Source of the DNA: Curvularia sp. ZM96
Taxonomy: Eukaryota; Ascomycota; Dothideomycetes; Pleosporales; Pleosporaceae
Length of the DNA: 64,000 nucleotides
NCBI GenBank assembly: GCA_022457065.1
Contig: JAJGBQ010000006.1
Location: 1-64,000, forward strand
Direction: 5' to 3'
Part shown: positions 1 to 11,566 of the stretch, piece after piece
How positions within the stretch are numbered: the stretch's first letter is position 1
Layout of the letters: every line of letters starts with the position of its first letter
The notes under the pieces: model-generated
The model's database searches: none
What the model was told of the DNA's origin: nothing
The model's input: the letters and a program-made list of their open reading frames with translations, nothing else
Position numbers and translations under genes: made by a program

Positions 1-46
1 ATTGCTAAGGTTAATTGCGTCCTGTTACGAGAACTCATCAGCACCT
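1..46. other. Nanopore adapter and native barcode left on the contig end (non-genomic)
   Basis: Positions 1-6 match the 3' tail of the Oxford Nanopore ligation adapter. Positions 7-14 (AAGGTTAA) match the front flank of native barcodes, 15-38 match, as I recall the published list, the 24-nt native barcode NB20, and 39-46 (CAGCACCT) match the rear flank. The telomere repeat starts at the next base. This order of parts is very unlikely by chance, so the segment is a sequencing construct and not chromosome. It also means a read began at the physical chromosome end. Reading frames starting here are artefacts. Confidence 0.95.
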
Positions 47-179
47 CCTAACCCTAACCCTAACCCTAACCCTAACCCTAACCCTAACCCTAACCCTAAC
101 CCTAACCCTAACCCTAACCCTAACCCTAACCCTAACCCTAACCCTAACCCTAACCCTAACCCTAACCCTAACCCTAACC
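47..179. repeat. Telomere, about 22 CCCTAA repeats
   Basis: A perfect run of CCCTAA begins right after the barcode flank and ends at the start of a sequence with CACAGCGG. The C-rich strand is on the plus strand, so the TTAGGG strand runs 5'-3' toward the left end, as expected for a left chromosome end. This is the standard filamentous fungal telomere repeat. Its length (about 130 bp) is within the usual fungal range. Confidence 0.98.
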
Positions 180-3100
180 ACACAGCGGTTCGGGCCGGGT
201 TGATGTTCATCTCTTTTCTTTCTTGCTTGCTTTCTTTCTTCTCTCCCTCCCTTTCCTTCTTGCACGCGTTCTACTCCCCGTTCTATCCTTGCCCGTAACG
301 CCTTGCCCTACCCTTTTCTCTCTTCTCCTTCACCCCTCCCTGTTTACGTAATCTCTCCTAAATACGGTAACCCTAACCCTCGCGTAAATATACCTCCCTA
401 ACCCTGCCTTAACTCTATTTACCTATAAACAAAACACAACGCCGTCCTACCCGCCTTACCCTTTCTTATTTTCTTTCTTCTACTCCTTATATTCTTGCTA
501 CTATCTCTTCTTCACTCTTCCTCTTCTTCTAGCTTACCTAACTACCTCTTCTCTCTCACCCTCTCTTTAAATACTAGCTCCCTAACCCTCGCTCAAATCC
601 AGCTCCCTAACCCTCTCTTCACTTCGTCAACCCACAAACTAAACATAAAGCTATTCCCGCCCGCGTTTTGCTATCTTATTTCGCTTCTTTAACTAACTCT
701 AGCCGCCCCTTGCCCTTACCCCTAACCACTCTCTCTCTCCCCTCTTCTCAAACACCATAACCCTAACCCTTGCTCAAACCTACCTCTCTAATTATATCTT
801 AACTCCGTCAACCTACAAACTAAACACAAAGCCATTCCCGCCCGCGTTTTGCTATCGTATCTATCTTCTTTTACTCGTTCTAACTGCACTCCTACCCTAA
901 CGGGCAACGCCTTTTCCTTTTCTCTAATCTCTTTTCTCCTACCTTCCCTCTTTCCTTACTCTTAATTCTAGTAAATCTGCTCAACTTTCTAATTCTATAC
1001 TACAAACTGCTAAGCTCTACATATGCCCCTCTCCTTATTCTCTTTTACCTCTCTTCTTAGCAAATCTTAATTCTTTACATCTATTTACTATGATTTCTAT
1101 CTACTTGCAATAATTGATATCCTTTTGCTACTCTTTATATCTACTCTACTACCTTAGCTCTATATATCTTTCCTAAATCTTCTCTTCTATCTTGTCTCAT
1201 CAACGCGCTCGGCCCGGGTCTCTATCTTCTTCTTTCTTCTTTCTTCTCTTTTCTCTCTTGACTCTACCATCTCTCTCTAAATACGATAACCCTAACCCTA
1301 TCTTGACTTCGTCAACCCGCAAACTAAACACAAAGCCGTTCCCGCCCGCGTTTTGCTATCTTATCTATCTTCTTTCACTCGTTCCGCCGGCGGTTCTGCC
1401 CTAACGGGTAACGCGTTTTCCCTCTACCCTTTCCATATTACTCTCTGTTTATAATCTATCCACAAATCACACTCAATTACATCAATTTTTGCAAATTTGC
1501 TACGATTTTATCCAAATCGTCTACAAAATCTGCAAAATAGTACTTTTAAACTACTTTTTGTAGCTTCCAAGTCTTTTCTTTCTTTTGTAAAATAATAATC
1601 TTTCTATCCAAATACACTCGTCTACCCGCCAAATTACATAGCTTAACCTATTCTATCTTTCGCCCTCCCTGATAGCTACCCTCCTCTCTTCTTAAAAACC
1701 GGAATTGTAACTCTATATTCCTTAAATCATAATAATAATAAAAGCCTTTTTCTTTCTATACTTAAATATCCTCACTTTCGCTTCTACCGTCCCAAAAACT
1801 CACGATTCTCCCCCAAATACCAGAACCCTAACCCTGCTACTTGCTCTTCCAGTCTGTGAATATCGGCTATTTACCCTTCTATTCTGTTAATATCTACAAT
1901 TTATCTTTCTATTCCCTTACTACTTTCTATCTATAACCACAACTCAGCTCAAAATTATATTCCCATCTACTATCTTCTATTTTCTCTTTCCCATCTTTTC
2001 TATACCACGTAACCTCTCTTTTTACTCTTTTTACCTTTCTTTTCTTCTCTTCTCTTAATCTATTCCCCCCCGCTTACGTAACCTACTCTCGCTCCAAATA
2101 CTAGCATTCTTATTCTATCTCAATCTATTAAGCTATAAACTAAACACAAAGCGGTTCGGGTCCGGGTGTTACTATCTTCTTTTCTATCAATTGCTTCTTC
2201 TTTCTGCAGTTTTGCTTGAACGGGCAACTAGTTCTTTCTTCTACGTACTCTCTACCTTCTGACTTGACAGTCCGAGCCCCTCCAAGTCAGCTCCCTCACT
2301 ATCTCTAAATATTAGCCCCCTAACTCTCTATCTACCTTCTTCTATTACGCTCTGCATTTTGCCCAAGTCTTTCTCTATATACGCTTCTATTACGCTCCGC
2401 GTTCTGCCCAAGTCTATACTCAAAACCTCTTCTCTCTCTAATCTCTCTATATCTCTCTACTCTTGTGACACCGACGGCTTAGCTCCGCATATCTCTCTAC
2501 TTCTGTGACACCGACGGCTTAGCTCCGCATATCTCTCTACTTCTGTGACACCGACGGCTTAGCTCCGCATATATCTCTCTATCTCTCTTCTTCCACTCTC
2601 TATAGCTTATCTACCCTAAATCTTAAGTATTAGTTGAATCCCTACTACCATTGCATTCGTCAACACCTGCCCCCATACCTCACATCTATGCCGTTTTTCT
2701 ACCTTGTTTGTACTGTACTTACTGTTGCTACTACTGACCCTAGCTTCGCGCTTACATTCTATCTTGTGACACCTGACGGGTTCGGGCCGGGGTTTCTCTC
2801 TCTTCTTTTTCATCTCCTCTTTCACTCCCTAGCTTACGTAATCACCTCGCTTCTTTTACTCGTTCCGACGGCGGCTCTATGCTTGAGCTTGAATGGGGCC
2901 TCTCTTGTACGCCTTAGTAGTCGCCTTCTCTCTCTATCTTCTACCCAAGTCTCCCTACTCCTCTAACACGGTAACCCTAACCCTGTCCTTGCTTAGTCCA
3001 TTGACAAAGTAAACACAAAGCGCTTTGGGCCTGCGTTTCGCTATCTTCTTTTCTTCTCTTCTCTTCTTCTACTACCTGTATCTCTCTTCTTACTTACCCT

Positions 3101-4100
3101 CTACTTACATCATCCCCCCTATTCCTTAAACACGGTAACCCTAACCCTTCTATAAATCTAGCTCCCTAACCCTATCCTTACTTAATCTATCGACAAAGTA
3201 AACACAAAGCCGTTCGCGCCCGGGTTTCGCCATCTTCTTTTCTTTTCTTACCTTCTTCTACTTTCTCTCCTATCCCTGCCTCTATCTCTCTTCTTACTTA
3301 GATAAGCCATCTTATCTTCTGTTACGCTCCGCGTTCTGTATAAGTCCTCTCCTTATCCGCCTTACCTAACCCCTTAGCCTTTAGCCCATATCTCTCTCTC
3401 TTTCTTCTCTTCCTCTCCTACTCTATAACACCTAAGCGGTTAGCGGTTAGCGGTTACACCTTTCTTTTATTTGCTCTTCTTCTCTCCACTCTCTCTCCCT
3501 GAATACCATCTATCTAGCTCTATCTGAACTCCCGTCTAGCCACAAACTAAACACAAAGCGGTTCGGGCCCGGGTTTTGCTATCTTATTTCTCTTCTTGAA
3601 CTCATTCCGCCCGCCCCTTCCCCTTCCCCCAACTACCTATCTAACCTCTCTCCTCTCCTACTAAATCTAGCAACGCCAACTCTATCTTGACTTCGTCAAC
3701 CCACAAACTAAACACAAAGCGGTTCGGGCCCGGGTTTTATTATTATATTTCTCTTCTACTACTTCTCTCCCTCCCCTCTCTACTTATCTACTCTTTCTCT
3801 CTAAATACTATAACCCTAACCCTTACTTAAACCTAGCTCCCTAACCATGTCTTGACTCCGTCAACCCACAAACTAAACACAAAGCGGTTCGGGCCCGCGT
3901 TTTGCTATCTTATCTATCTTCTTGTACTCGTTCTAGCGACCGCTCTATTCTTACGGGTAACGGGTTCCCCCTAGTCTTACTAAATCTCTCTCTAAATACC
4001 ACCTCCCTAACCTAGTCTCCATTCTCTCTATCTTGCTTTTCCTGCTCTTACTCTCTTCCCTTTCCTGCTCTTACTCTCTTCCCCTTAAGTACGTAGTCTA
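180..4100. repeat. Pyrimidine-rich subtelomere with telomere-like islands and a dispersed 45-bp motif
   Basis: The plus strand is strongly C/T-rich with no convincing gene. Short interstitial telomere motifs (CCCTAACCCT) recur near 369, 763, 1290, 1828, 2972, 3138 and 3812. A degenerate module containing AACTAAACACAAAGC, then a GC-rich core resembling GGTTCGGGCCCGGG, then TTTTGCTATCTTAT, recurs near 640, 817, 1322, 2131, 3010, 3198, 3546, 3705 and 3873, with core-only copies near 184, 1208 and 2778. Several modules follow a telomere island and a TCGTCAACC-like phrase. Open frames here are low-complexity translations of repeat sequence. Confidence 0.85.
2451..2570. repeat. Three tandem copies of a 40-bp unit
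   Basis: Units at 2451-2490, 2491-2530 and 2531-2570 share the core GTGACACCGACGGCTTAGCT. The second and third are identical and the first differs by a few bases. A related phrase (GTGACACCTGACGGGTTCGG) occurs near 2765, which suggests the unit derives from the wider subtelomeric motif. Confidence 0.9.
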
Positions 4101-4352
4101 CTTCTGACTTCAAGTCCCGCGCCCCACCATGTCAGATTACTTATCTTGTCGCCTCTTTTACCCTCTACCTTCTATCAACGCCTCTCTCTTAGCTGTTAAC
4201 GGGTATATGTTTCTTTCTTTCTTTCTATGCTACCTAAGTCTACTTACTATTACTCTACAGCGCCATCACCCTCTACAAGCTTCAGCACTAGTCGGATCCC
4301 TACCACCATTGCGTTCGTAAACACCTGCCCCCACACCTCTTCTCTACTCCTC

Positions 4353-7300
4353 CTACCAAGCCATGCTGCATATGCATCGTCTCCCATCTCTCCAAATCCT
4401 GCCTCTCGAATCGTCTGAATCCCAACCCGTGTCAACCGCGCTGCATATGCTAGCGGTATCACTACGTTCGGCCACTGACACCGATTCTCCATCCTCCCCT
4501 GTTGCGCAGTACTTCTGACTTACCCAGCACCGCCGACAGTTATTTTTAACGGTCCGATCTAAAATCTTCTTCCGGAACTTGTCAGCATCCGCCCCGGACG
4601 CCCTCTCCCACGCCGAGCACCCCAGCACCCAGTGCTTCTTCCACTGCTCTTCCTCCTTTGTCACAAACTGCTGCCCTACTACCCAGCAGATCGCACACCC
4701 ACCCCGCAGCTCCGTAAACATTTCCTCTACTACCGCCCACTCTTGTGCCCAACGCTCGTGCTCCCCAAGCCACACGTCTTCTCCCTCCCCACACCGGTCA
4801 CACCGCACCGCATCGATATCCCTACACCCTACCCTTGCCCGTCTAAGTACGAGCTCATTAGCTCCCGACGGCACCCACTCCCAATTAAAAACGTCCCCAT
4901 TGCCTGCACGTCAATATCACCGCTCTCCTGCTCCATTCGCTTCTCCACCTCTCCATGTTCCACCACCACTACCACCTCAAACGCCTCTCCACCGCGCCCG
5001 CCACGCCCGCTCGCCTGCGCAAAGTCCGTCATGCTCCACGGCATCCCCACATGCAAGATGTACACAATCCCCGCGTAGTCCACTCCCGTCCCTAGTGCCG
5101 ACGTAGCCACAATTAGCCCTCCTTGCTCTACCCACTCCTCTAGCCGCTCCCCTCGCTCCTCCACATCAGCGTGATAGTACCCACAGCCAATCTCCTCAGC
5201 CATTCGCTCACACTGCCCCTTGCTGAGACAGTACACTACCCCTTTCTGCCTAGACTGCCGCAGCTTCTCCGCCCACCGCTTGCACACCACCAACGCTGTG
5301 TCTTCTAGTGCCTTGCGTTGACACCACGACACAAAGTATCGAGCGTTCGGCCGCGTTGTGCTTGCCCGGATATACGTCGCGTTACGCACCAGCATACTTG
5401 CCTCTAGCTCCCCTCCTGCACCGGCGGCAGCGTTGCTGTCAGCAATACCATCGGGCACCCAAGCAGCCGCAAGTTCTTCACCTTGAGCAGATTGTCCCGC
5501 CAGTGCCGTGCGGTAAACACCAAATGACACTCGTCCACTACTACCCGCTGCAGCAGTCCCTTGTCCTTCATCAGCCGAGCATACCCTAAAAAGTTGCCGT
5601 TGCTAGTCGTGTCGCCTGCTACGTCTGCGCTGACCACAACCACAGACGCCGGGTTGTTCTCGCCATGCTTCCACTCCATACAGTCAACCCCACACCTACC
5701 AATTCGGCTAACCAAGTCCTCGATCAATGCCCGGTACGGCACCACCACGACTGTCACCCCGTTCTCCTCAATGCATGCCGGCAGCGTGAACAGCAAGCTC
5801 TTGCCCCCTCCTGTTAGAAGCACTACCACCAGCGGCGTCTGCTTATCCAACACGGCGTACAAAGCCTGCTCCTGTTCCATTGAACGGAACCCAACATCCT
5901 GCTTCCCCAGCACCTGCTGCAGTGCCCTCTGTACAGCGGCAGCTCGCGCGTCTTCCACCTGAACGGCCTTCTCTTTCGGGAGTATCGGCAACCCTGAGAT
6001 ACTCTCTCGCATCCGCCTTTTCCGCCTTCTCCTGCCCTCCTCGGCTGCTTCAGCCTGTCCATCTACGCCTAAAAAGCGGTGCCAAGCAGTACTCAGCGCC
6101 CGGAACGCGTCAATCGACCGCGTGCTGAGATGCTTGACAATGTCAATCGAGACGCTGTAGTTGCCCACGCCCATGACCGTCGATCGTGCGTTCTGCAGCT
6201 CAATCAAGTCTTCCTCGTCTTCATCCACCTCGGCTTCATCAATCTCGCCAATCTCGTCCTGATACCCCTTGCCAAACGACTCCCCTACCATGACTCGCCC
6301 AATCCCCACAGCCGTATGACGGTAGTCTAGCGTGTGCAGCTCTACACCCAGCCGTTTGCCTGTCTCGCGTCTTAGCACCCTCGTCAGTCGATCCGTATTC
6401 CATGCCCCCTGCTCATTACTCCACACGTAGTCGTCTAAGCCACCTCCCAGCACGCTCACCAGCAGAAATTCTCGGAACGGCTGCAAGTAGCTCAAGTACA
6501 GCGCCATAATCTGCCCTAGCCGCGGCGGCAAAAAGCGCGGCACTACCTTCGGCTTGTCCCATTGAGATTGTGACTTGTGATAGCGCACAACAGTCATCAC
6601 AGCACCATCCATGACAAAGACGTTGCGGTCCTGCAGCAGCCCGTTGCGGTGCCGCATCGTCACAATCTCAGAACCTCGCGCCGGCTGTCCAGACACAATG
6701 TGTACACAGCCTAGCATCAGCTCCAAGAAGCGGTCCATCTGCCGCAGATACGCCCGCACCTTTTGCTTTTCCACCGGCCGTCAGAAGTCTGCAGTCGCAT
6801 ACCGCCCACTGTGCTCCGTGCTCTTGTTAGCATCCACGCCAGCCCATCTAACAGACGGTTGCCGGGAGTCGTGACAAACGACTTGCCCCGGGTTGTGAAT
6901 GTAATGTCGTCTTGAATCTTTGCAAGATCAATGAAAAACCGTTCAGCAGTATTATCCACCCAGCACAGCTGCCAAAACTTGTCTTCTAGCTCAGCTTCCA
7001 TGCTCTGAGCCATGATGCGGAAACGCTCAATCACAATCGGCCGGCCGCTAAGATAAAAGATCTTCTTGTCGGGCGACCAGTACGCGTTGCCAGCATTGCC
7101 TTCATTCAGCGCTGCATGCTTGCCATACGCAAGTAGACTGATCATAGCACTCATCGGGCTGAATGAGCCGTCTGCCAGATACTTCTTGCGCACATCTAAG
7201 AACTGCTCCCGGTCCTCTTCAGTCTGATCCTCGCGCTCAGCTGTGGGCAATATCTTTTCGACTGCTAGTACACGAACGCAGTAGATAACCCCAGCGAGCA

Positions 7301-8694
7301 TGTACGAGAAATTCTTTGCCGTGCGCAAGCGGTTTGTCCGTGTGTCTATGCCTAGCACAGCCAGATACTGCACCAACCCACTCGAAAACTCATCTGTGCC
7401 ATAGCCTGTGAGAAGAAACGAAGCCAGCGAGTCGAGCAGCGCCTCCATCTGCGCAGCTGTGTTGCTGTCGCCTAGCGAAAGCCACAGCTGTATAGCCAGC
7501 GCCTTCTGATCATCCTTCCACTTGAACAGCTCACGGGCATCCTTCATCTTGTCAGCGGGCACAGCTCTGCGCGGCTGTCTCTGCACTACTACCACGTCAT
7601 TGTTGCTGTCAACCGTGCCCTCCATGTCGCTGTCGTTGTACTCGCTCTCCATGCTAGTACCCCCATCGCTTGCACTGTCTACCTCAACAGCTCCATCACT
7701 CTGTGCCAGATATTGATCGATCCGACTCTCTTCATCGGCAACAATGCGAAGATAAAAGCAGACAAATCGGACTATATAGCTAGCGTACACTGCCTGACTC
7801 TCGGGGTTCTGCAGTCGGGCCAGCGGCCGCTGATCAACAACAGTCTGCTGCGCACTGCGAAGCCAGCGCCGCGTCTCCTGCGGCAGTGTTGCCAAGCCAC
7901 GAACAGATCTCTCAATCAATTCTTCTGTCAACTTTGCAGCCTGCTGCAGCTTTGCTTCGTTGCGGTCGGGCAAGCGGGCTTGATAGCCTAGATGAGCGAG
8001 ATTTCGGCCCTCCAGAAACGTCAACCACCCAGTCCTCTTAAACCAGCCTGTTTTATCAATCTTTGCAGTCTCTGCCATAACTTGCATGTCCTCTTCTAGC
8101 TCTTTTCGCACCTTCTGCCATGCGTTGAGTTGTTGTTGAACAACCTGATTTTGATCTAATTTTTCTCCATTTTCCCCAACACCCAAATCAACCAAAAAAT
8201 ATTTCTGCAGCCCACCACTTCTGAAAAACGTCTGAACTTTGACAGAATCAAAGAGCGCACTTTTCTCTCCCTTCCATGCTTGCTGGTGATTTTTTCAGAT
8301 GCATGCGCAAGATATTAATGTTGATAGTGAGAAATTCGCAGCTCTTGCAGCTAAATCCATCCAGCGGCGTCCCTAGCTCTTCAACTGGCTCAGCCGGCTG
8401 CTCGGGAAGATCAATGTTCTTTGGATCTTTTCTCTCATAGTGCGCAAAGTGCTGTATAATCTCTTCTCGCACGTTCACGGGTGTTTTGTGCTGCTCTAAC
8501 AGATGTCTGTCTAGATTTACCACGCCGCTGCAGTGCTGCTTGCAAACTAGCACACCAAAGTCAGCCAGAAAGCAGAAAATATCGTCGCAGTTGTCTACCG
8601 AGACGACCGTCGTGCTGCGCGTGCGCGGGCTGCCGTTGCTACTCTCTGCGGCCTGTGATGCGGGCACGCGACTATGCCAGATGGGTAGCTCCAT
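4353..8694 (-). pseudogene. TLH: Telomere-linked RecQ-type helicase, coding frame broken at four places
   Basis: This is a RecQ-family ATP-dependent DNA helicase of the kind found next to fungal telomeres, about 1450 codons, reading toward the telomere. The N-terminus has two C2H2-like motifs of the OrsD type (C-x3-C and later H-x4-H near 8590-8530; CKSC near 8350). A long alpha-helical region follows. The helicase core shows Walker A TGGGKS (near 5795-5815), DECH (near 5521-5540), LLTATLPP (near 5425), motif V SALGTGVD and motif VI QASGRGGRGG (near 5000). A Cys-rich tail ends at 4353. The start is placed at the ATG at 8694; the longer frame begins with TTG at 8718. Frame changes are needed near 8290-8295 (T6), 6774-6780, 5410-5413 (C4) and 4832-4840. 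The protein sequence is well conserved on both sides of each, so this is either a recent pseudogene or an intact gene with uncorrected homopolymer errors. Strand, family and domain order are secure. Confidence 0.88.
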
Positions 8695-8718
8695 AAGACG
8701 CTTATATTTATAGTCCAA

Positions 8719-9420
8719 GTCTTAGTAGATAAAAAATTCACGTAGTTATATGCAAACAAACTCAACACTTAGAATGAGTATTATTAAGAGAGTAGTGCGA
8801 GTACATTAGTGCTAATTTGCGTGTTTGTTGTTATGCTGATACAACCAGTTGTCAGACGTTACCCCGGTTCTCCCAGCAACGCTGTTGCTGGGGCCAAGCT
8901 CTTATCTAAATCTCACAGCGACTCTGTATAGTAGCTGCGCGATACTAGCTACTATTAAGAAGACTAGAAAAGTCTTTCTTGGTAACTCTATATGCTGCCA
9001 CGACGTAGCCCTAAACTTGGGGTTAGCTTGGGGTTAAGCCCTAACCCTAGCCCTAACCCTATGTGCAGCAACTACCCTGTATACTTGTTTATACGAAGCT
9101 GCGAGTTTCGCACTACTATCAGAGAAACTAAAAAAGACTCTCTTAGTCACTGCATATACTATGACATCCTCTGGGGCCCATATCCAAATGCACTTGGGGT
9201 TAAGTGAGCCCTAACGCTAAGCCTATTCAAGCGCGATTCGGGGGTGTCAAATTTCGCGATTCGGGGGTGATCAGATCGCTTAATGCGGTATACAACCCTA
9301 ACGCTAAGCCTATTTCGTTACGATTCAGGCCTAAATCGCCACCTCATATTGGTTAGGGTAACCCCTTCTAGACAAAGAGACTATCTAATCGCCTATAGAG
9401 TAGACTCCTAATCACTCGTA
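8719..9420. other. Helicase upstream region with scattered telomere-like and short direct repeats
   Basis: No gene is seen. A telomere-like cluster (CCCTAACCCTAGCCCTAACCCT) lies near 9040-9060, next to two GGGGTTA phrases on the opposite sense near 9018-9035. A block near 8920-8995 and a second near 9095-9170 are diverged copies of each other (both have GCTGCG followed by ACTACTAT and then a CTTGGTAACT-like or CTTAGTCACT-like phrase). The 14-mer GCGATTCGGGGGTG occurs at 9233-9246 and 9256-9269. The 19-mer CCCTAACGCTAAGCCTATT occurs at 9209-9227 and 9296-9314. Confidence 0.7.
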
Positions 9421-10536
9421 ATAGTGACCCGCGAAAGATATAGAATCCGTAGCGTACGCCTACACATAACTAAAAATTCTAGCAGAGTTTCCCTCTCTAT
9501 ATATATCTTAAGACTAATATCTCGAATGTCTAGCTATAGTCTAATTTCCGTAAGCGAACGAACTAGTTTACTACTATCTCCTGTCCTATTTATCTACGTA
9601 ATTCTTACTCTTTAAAGGTGCTTAGTATCGTAGAGGAAGTAGATAAGACCCGTTCTTATAGTATATGCGCTTACTATAAAGTCTTCTAAAATAAAACAAT
9701 CTACTTTAGTAAGACTAGTAAATACTCGTGCTATTATATAGAGTTACGTACGATAAGCTATAAGTCCTATCTCTTCTTCCTCTAGCTAATCTTATATCTA
9801 TTTATCTACTTTAGTCTTATCTAAGAATTCTACTTAGCATACCCTTACCCTATTATACTTAGTATCTATCTATAGATAATATAAACGTGCTAGAGTCTAG
9901 AAAGCGATACTACTCGCGTAAAATATTAGTACTCTAAGTTTTAGTAGTAACGGGCTCGCCTAACTAAGAGCTTAAAGAGTAATAGATAGTTAAAACGCTT
10001 TAATATTATCGTTACGCCTCTCTCCCGTATCTATAAATACACGGAATCGTAGATATCGCTATTAATATACCTAACTATTATCTATATATACTACTTTATG
10101 TCGAAAACTTACAAGATTAGTAAATTTTATAAATATCTCGTGTAAATATAAAGGCGTAGACCCTACTATACCTACTAAGACTACTTTCTAAGCACTGCTA
10201 ACGTCTTACTTAACACCGTCTATCGCGAGTAATATAGTCTAATTAGAAATAAACTATAATTCTTCTTCTATAGCCTTATAATCTTTTATATATTACTTAT
10301 AAAGAAATCAACGCTGACTATAGGGAAAGGACCGCCACTCGCTATGCGATAGTATACTATAGTTATACCTCTTTCTTATAGACCTATTAGAAGGACTTTT
10401 AGATAGATAGATACTCTATTCCTACTCGTAGAACTTATCTAAATCTTATAGCGCTACTCTCCTACGAAGAATAATAGTTTAAACGCACGCTACTAATATA
10501 GGGTTACTAGTAATCTTAAGAAGCAACGTATACCCT
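9421..10536. other. RIP-like decayed sequence, family not recognised
   Basis: The stretch is TA-rich and poor in CA and TG, with frequent CTAG and TATAG, and stops in all six frames. It looks like a mutated repeat directly left of the first LTR. I could not recover a protein motif. No gene. Confidence 0.6.
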
Positions 10537-11006
10537 TGTTACACGGGGGGTTCGCTATACTCACCTAGTCTCGGTCCGGGTTAGGGCGAGACTTGTATAA
10601 AGTATTCCGTGCGATTATTTTCTAGCGATTTGTAGTAGAGAGAAGTTATAGGAGTTTAACTAAAGTAAAAGTAACAATTAATTCTATAATAATAGAATAA
10701 CTAAGTATTAATCTATATAAGAGAAGAACTTATAAGAGTTGACTATAACGAATATAATAATAAAATCTAACCTATTCTTATATCTATTGCTTCTAGTCCT
10801 GCTATCTCATCTATCTCTCTCCTGCGAGATGGTTGCGATGGCGCGGCTATCTCTTTATGCACTACTATCTTAGATGGCTAGCCTTGGCGAGATAGCATAT
10901 CACGTGATCGCCGCCCTATAGTAATTATTACCTTTTGTCGTAGCGCCTAATAGTCTCTAACCTATAGCCCTCGTTAAGAAGAGATCCTTTACTATTACTT
11001 GTAACA
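10537..11006 (-). repeat. LTR 1 (3' LTR of copy A)
   Basis: This 470-bp LTR begins with TGTTACA and ends with TGTAACA, a 7-bp inverted terminal repeat. It aligns along its length with LTRs at 17434 and 24321, sharing phrases such as GGGCGAGACTT and GAGAGAAGTTATAGGAGTTT. The five bases to its left (ACCCT) do not match the five to the right of LTR 3 (CCTAA), so no target duplication frames the array. Confidence 0.93.
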
Positions 11007-11145
11007 TTATCCCCCCTCTTAGAGTTATCGTCCTAATACCCTAGATTATCGTTTTCTTATATGTCGCTTAGCGCTAGCGGCGTAAATAAGTATAGAGGCA
11101 CGCCCGTCGTATCGTAAGCGTTCCTTCCTCTATACCTTTCTAACT

Positions 11146-11566
11146 ATACCTAAGGTTCTGTCTTCCCGTTCTTATCGCGCTTGTGCTTAGAAGTCGAACG
11201 AGGAGCGCTACGCTCGTGCTAACCGTGTAAAAGAGTAGGGGAACGAAATAACTATTTATCGTTATAAGCGGTATAAAGAGAAAAATCTCTATTACTTTAT
11301 AGATACTATAACTAGCTATTATACTAGTTATATTTCTATTACAGCTAAGTATAGCCTATTTATTTCTAAGGAAGAGTAGGAGAAGGTTTAGCGTAAGAAG
11401 CGGCAGAAACGTCTAGAGTTAGCGCGCATTAAGAAGGATACCGCGCGGGTTCGTCGTGAACTTCTAGAGGTTAAGGCGCGAGAGCAAGAATTCGCTAATT
11501 AAGATCTTGCTATTCTAAACTTTCAGAATCGCGCGAAAGAGCAGGCCGAGGGGGGTTCTGCCCCTA
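11146..11566 (+). pseudogene. Antisense accessory ORF remnant in Gypsy copy A
   Basis: On the strand opposite gag-pol, just inside the 3' LTR, there is a decayed frame. The start codon is now ATA, where copy B keeps ATG. Readable text includes AKYSLFISKEE, EKV, KRQKR and RRELLEV. It resembles a small fungal protein type with a Cys-rich N-terminus followed by a charged coiled coil of about 140 residues, known to me only as hypothetical proteins. The same frame is present in copy B (18052-18472), which shows the ORF belonged to the element. Stops are TAG/TAA at positions that are Gln or Trp in the likely ancestor. Function unknown. Confidence 0.65.

Noticed and set aside
2..298. Open frame of repeated Pro-Asn through the telomere
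   Set aside because: It starts in the sequencing adapter at a TTG and translates the telomere repeat; not a gene.
2451..2570. CRISPR-like array
   Set aside because: The three units are directly contiguous with no spacers, and the genome is fungal.
4579..5106. Plus-strand frames of 148-175 residues over the helicase
   Set aside because: They are antisense shadows of the helicase tail, with Ser/Pro-rich low-complexity composition.
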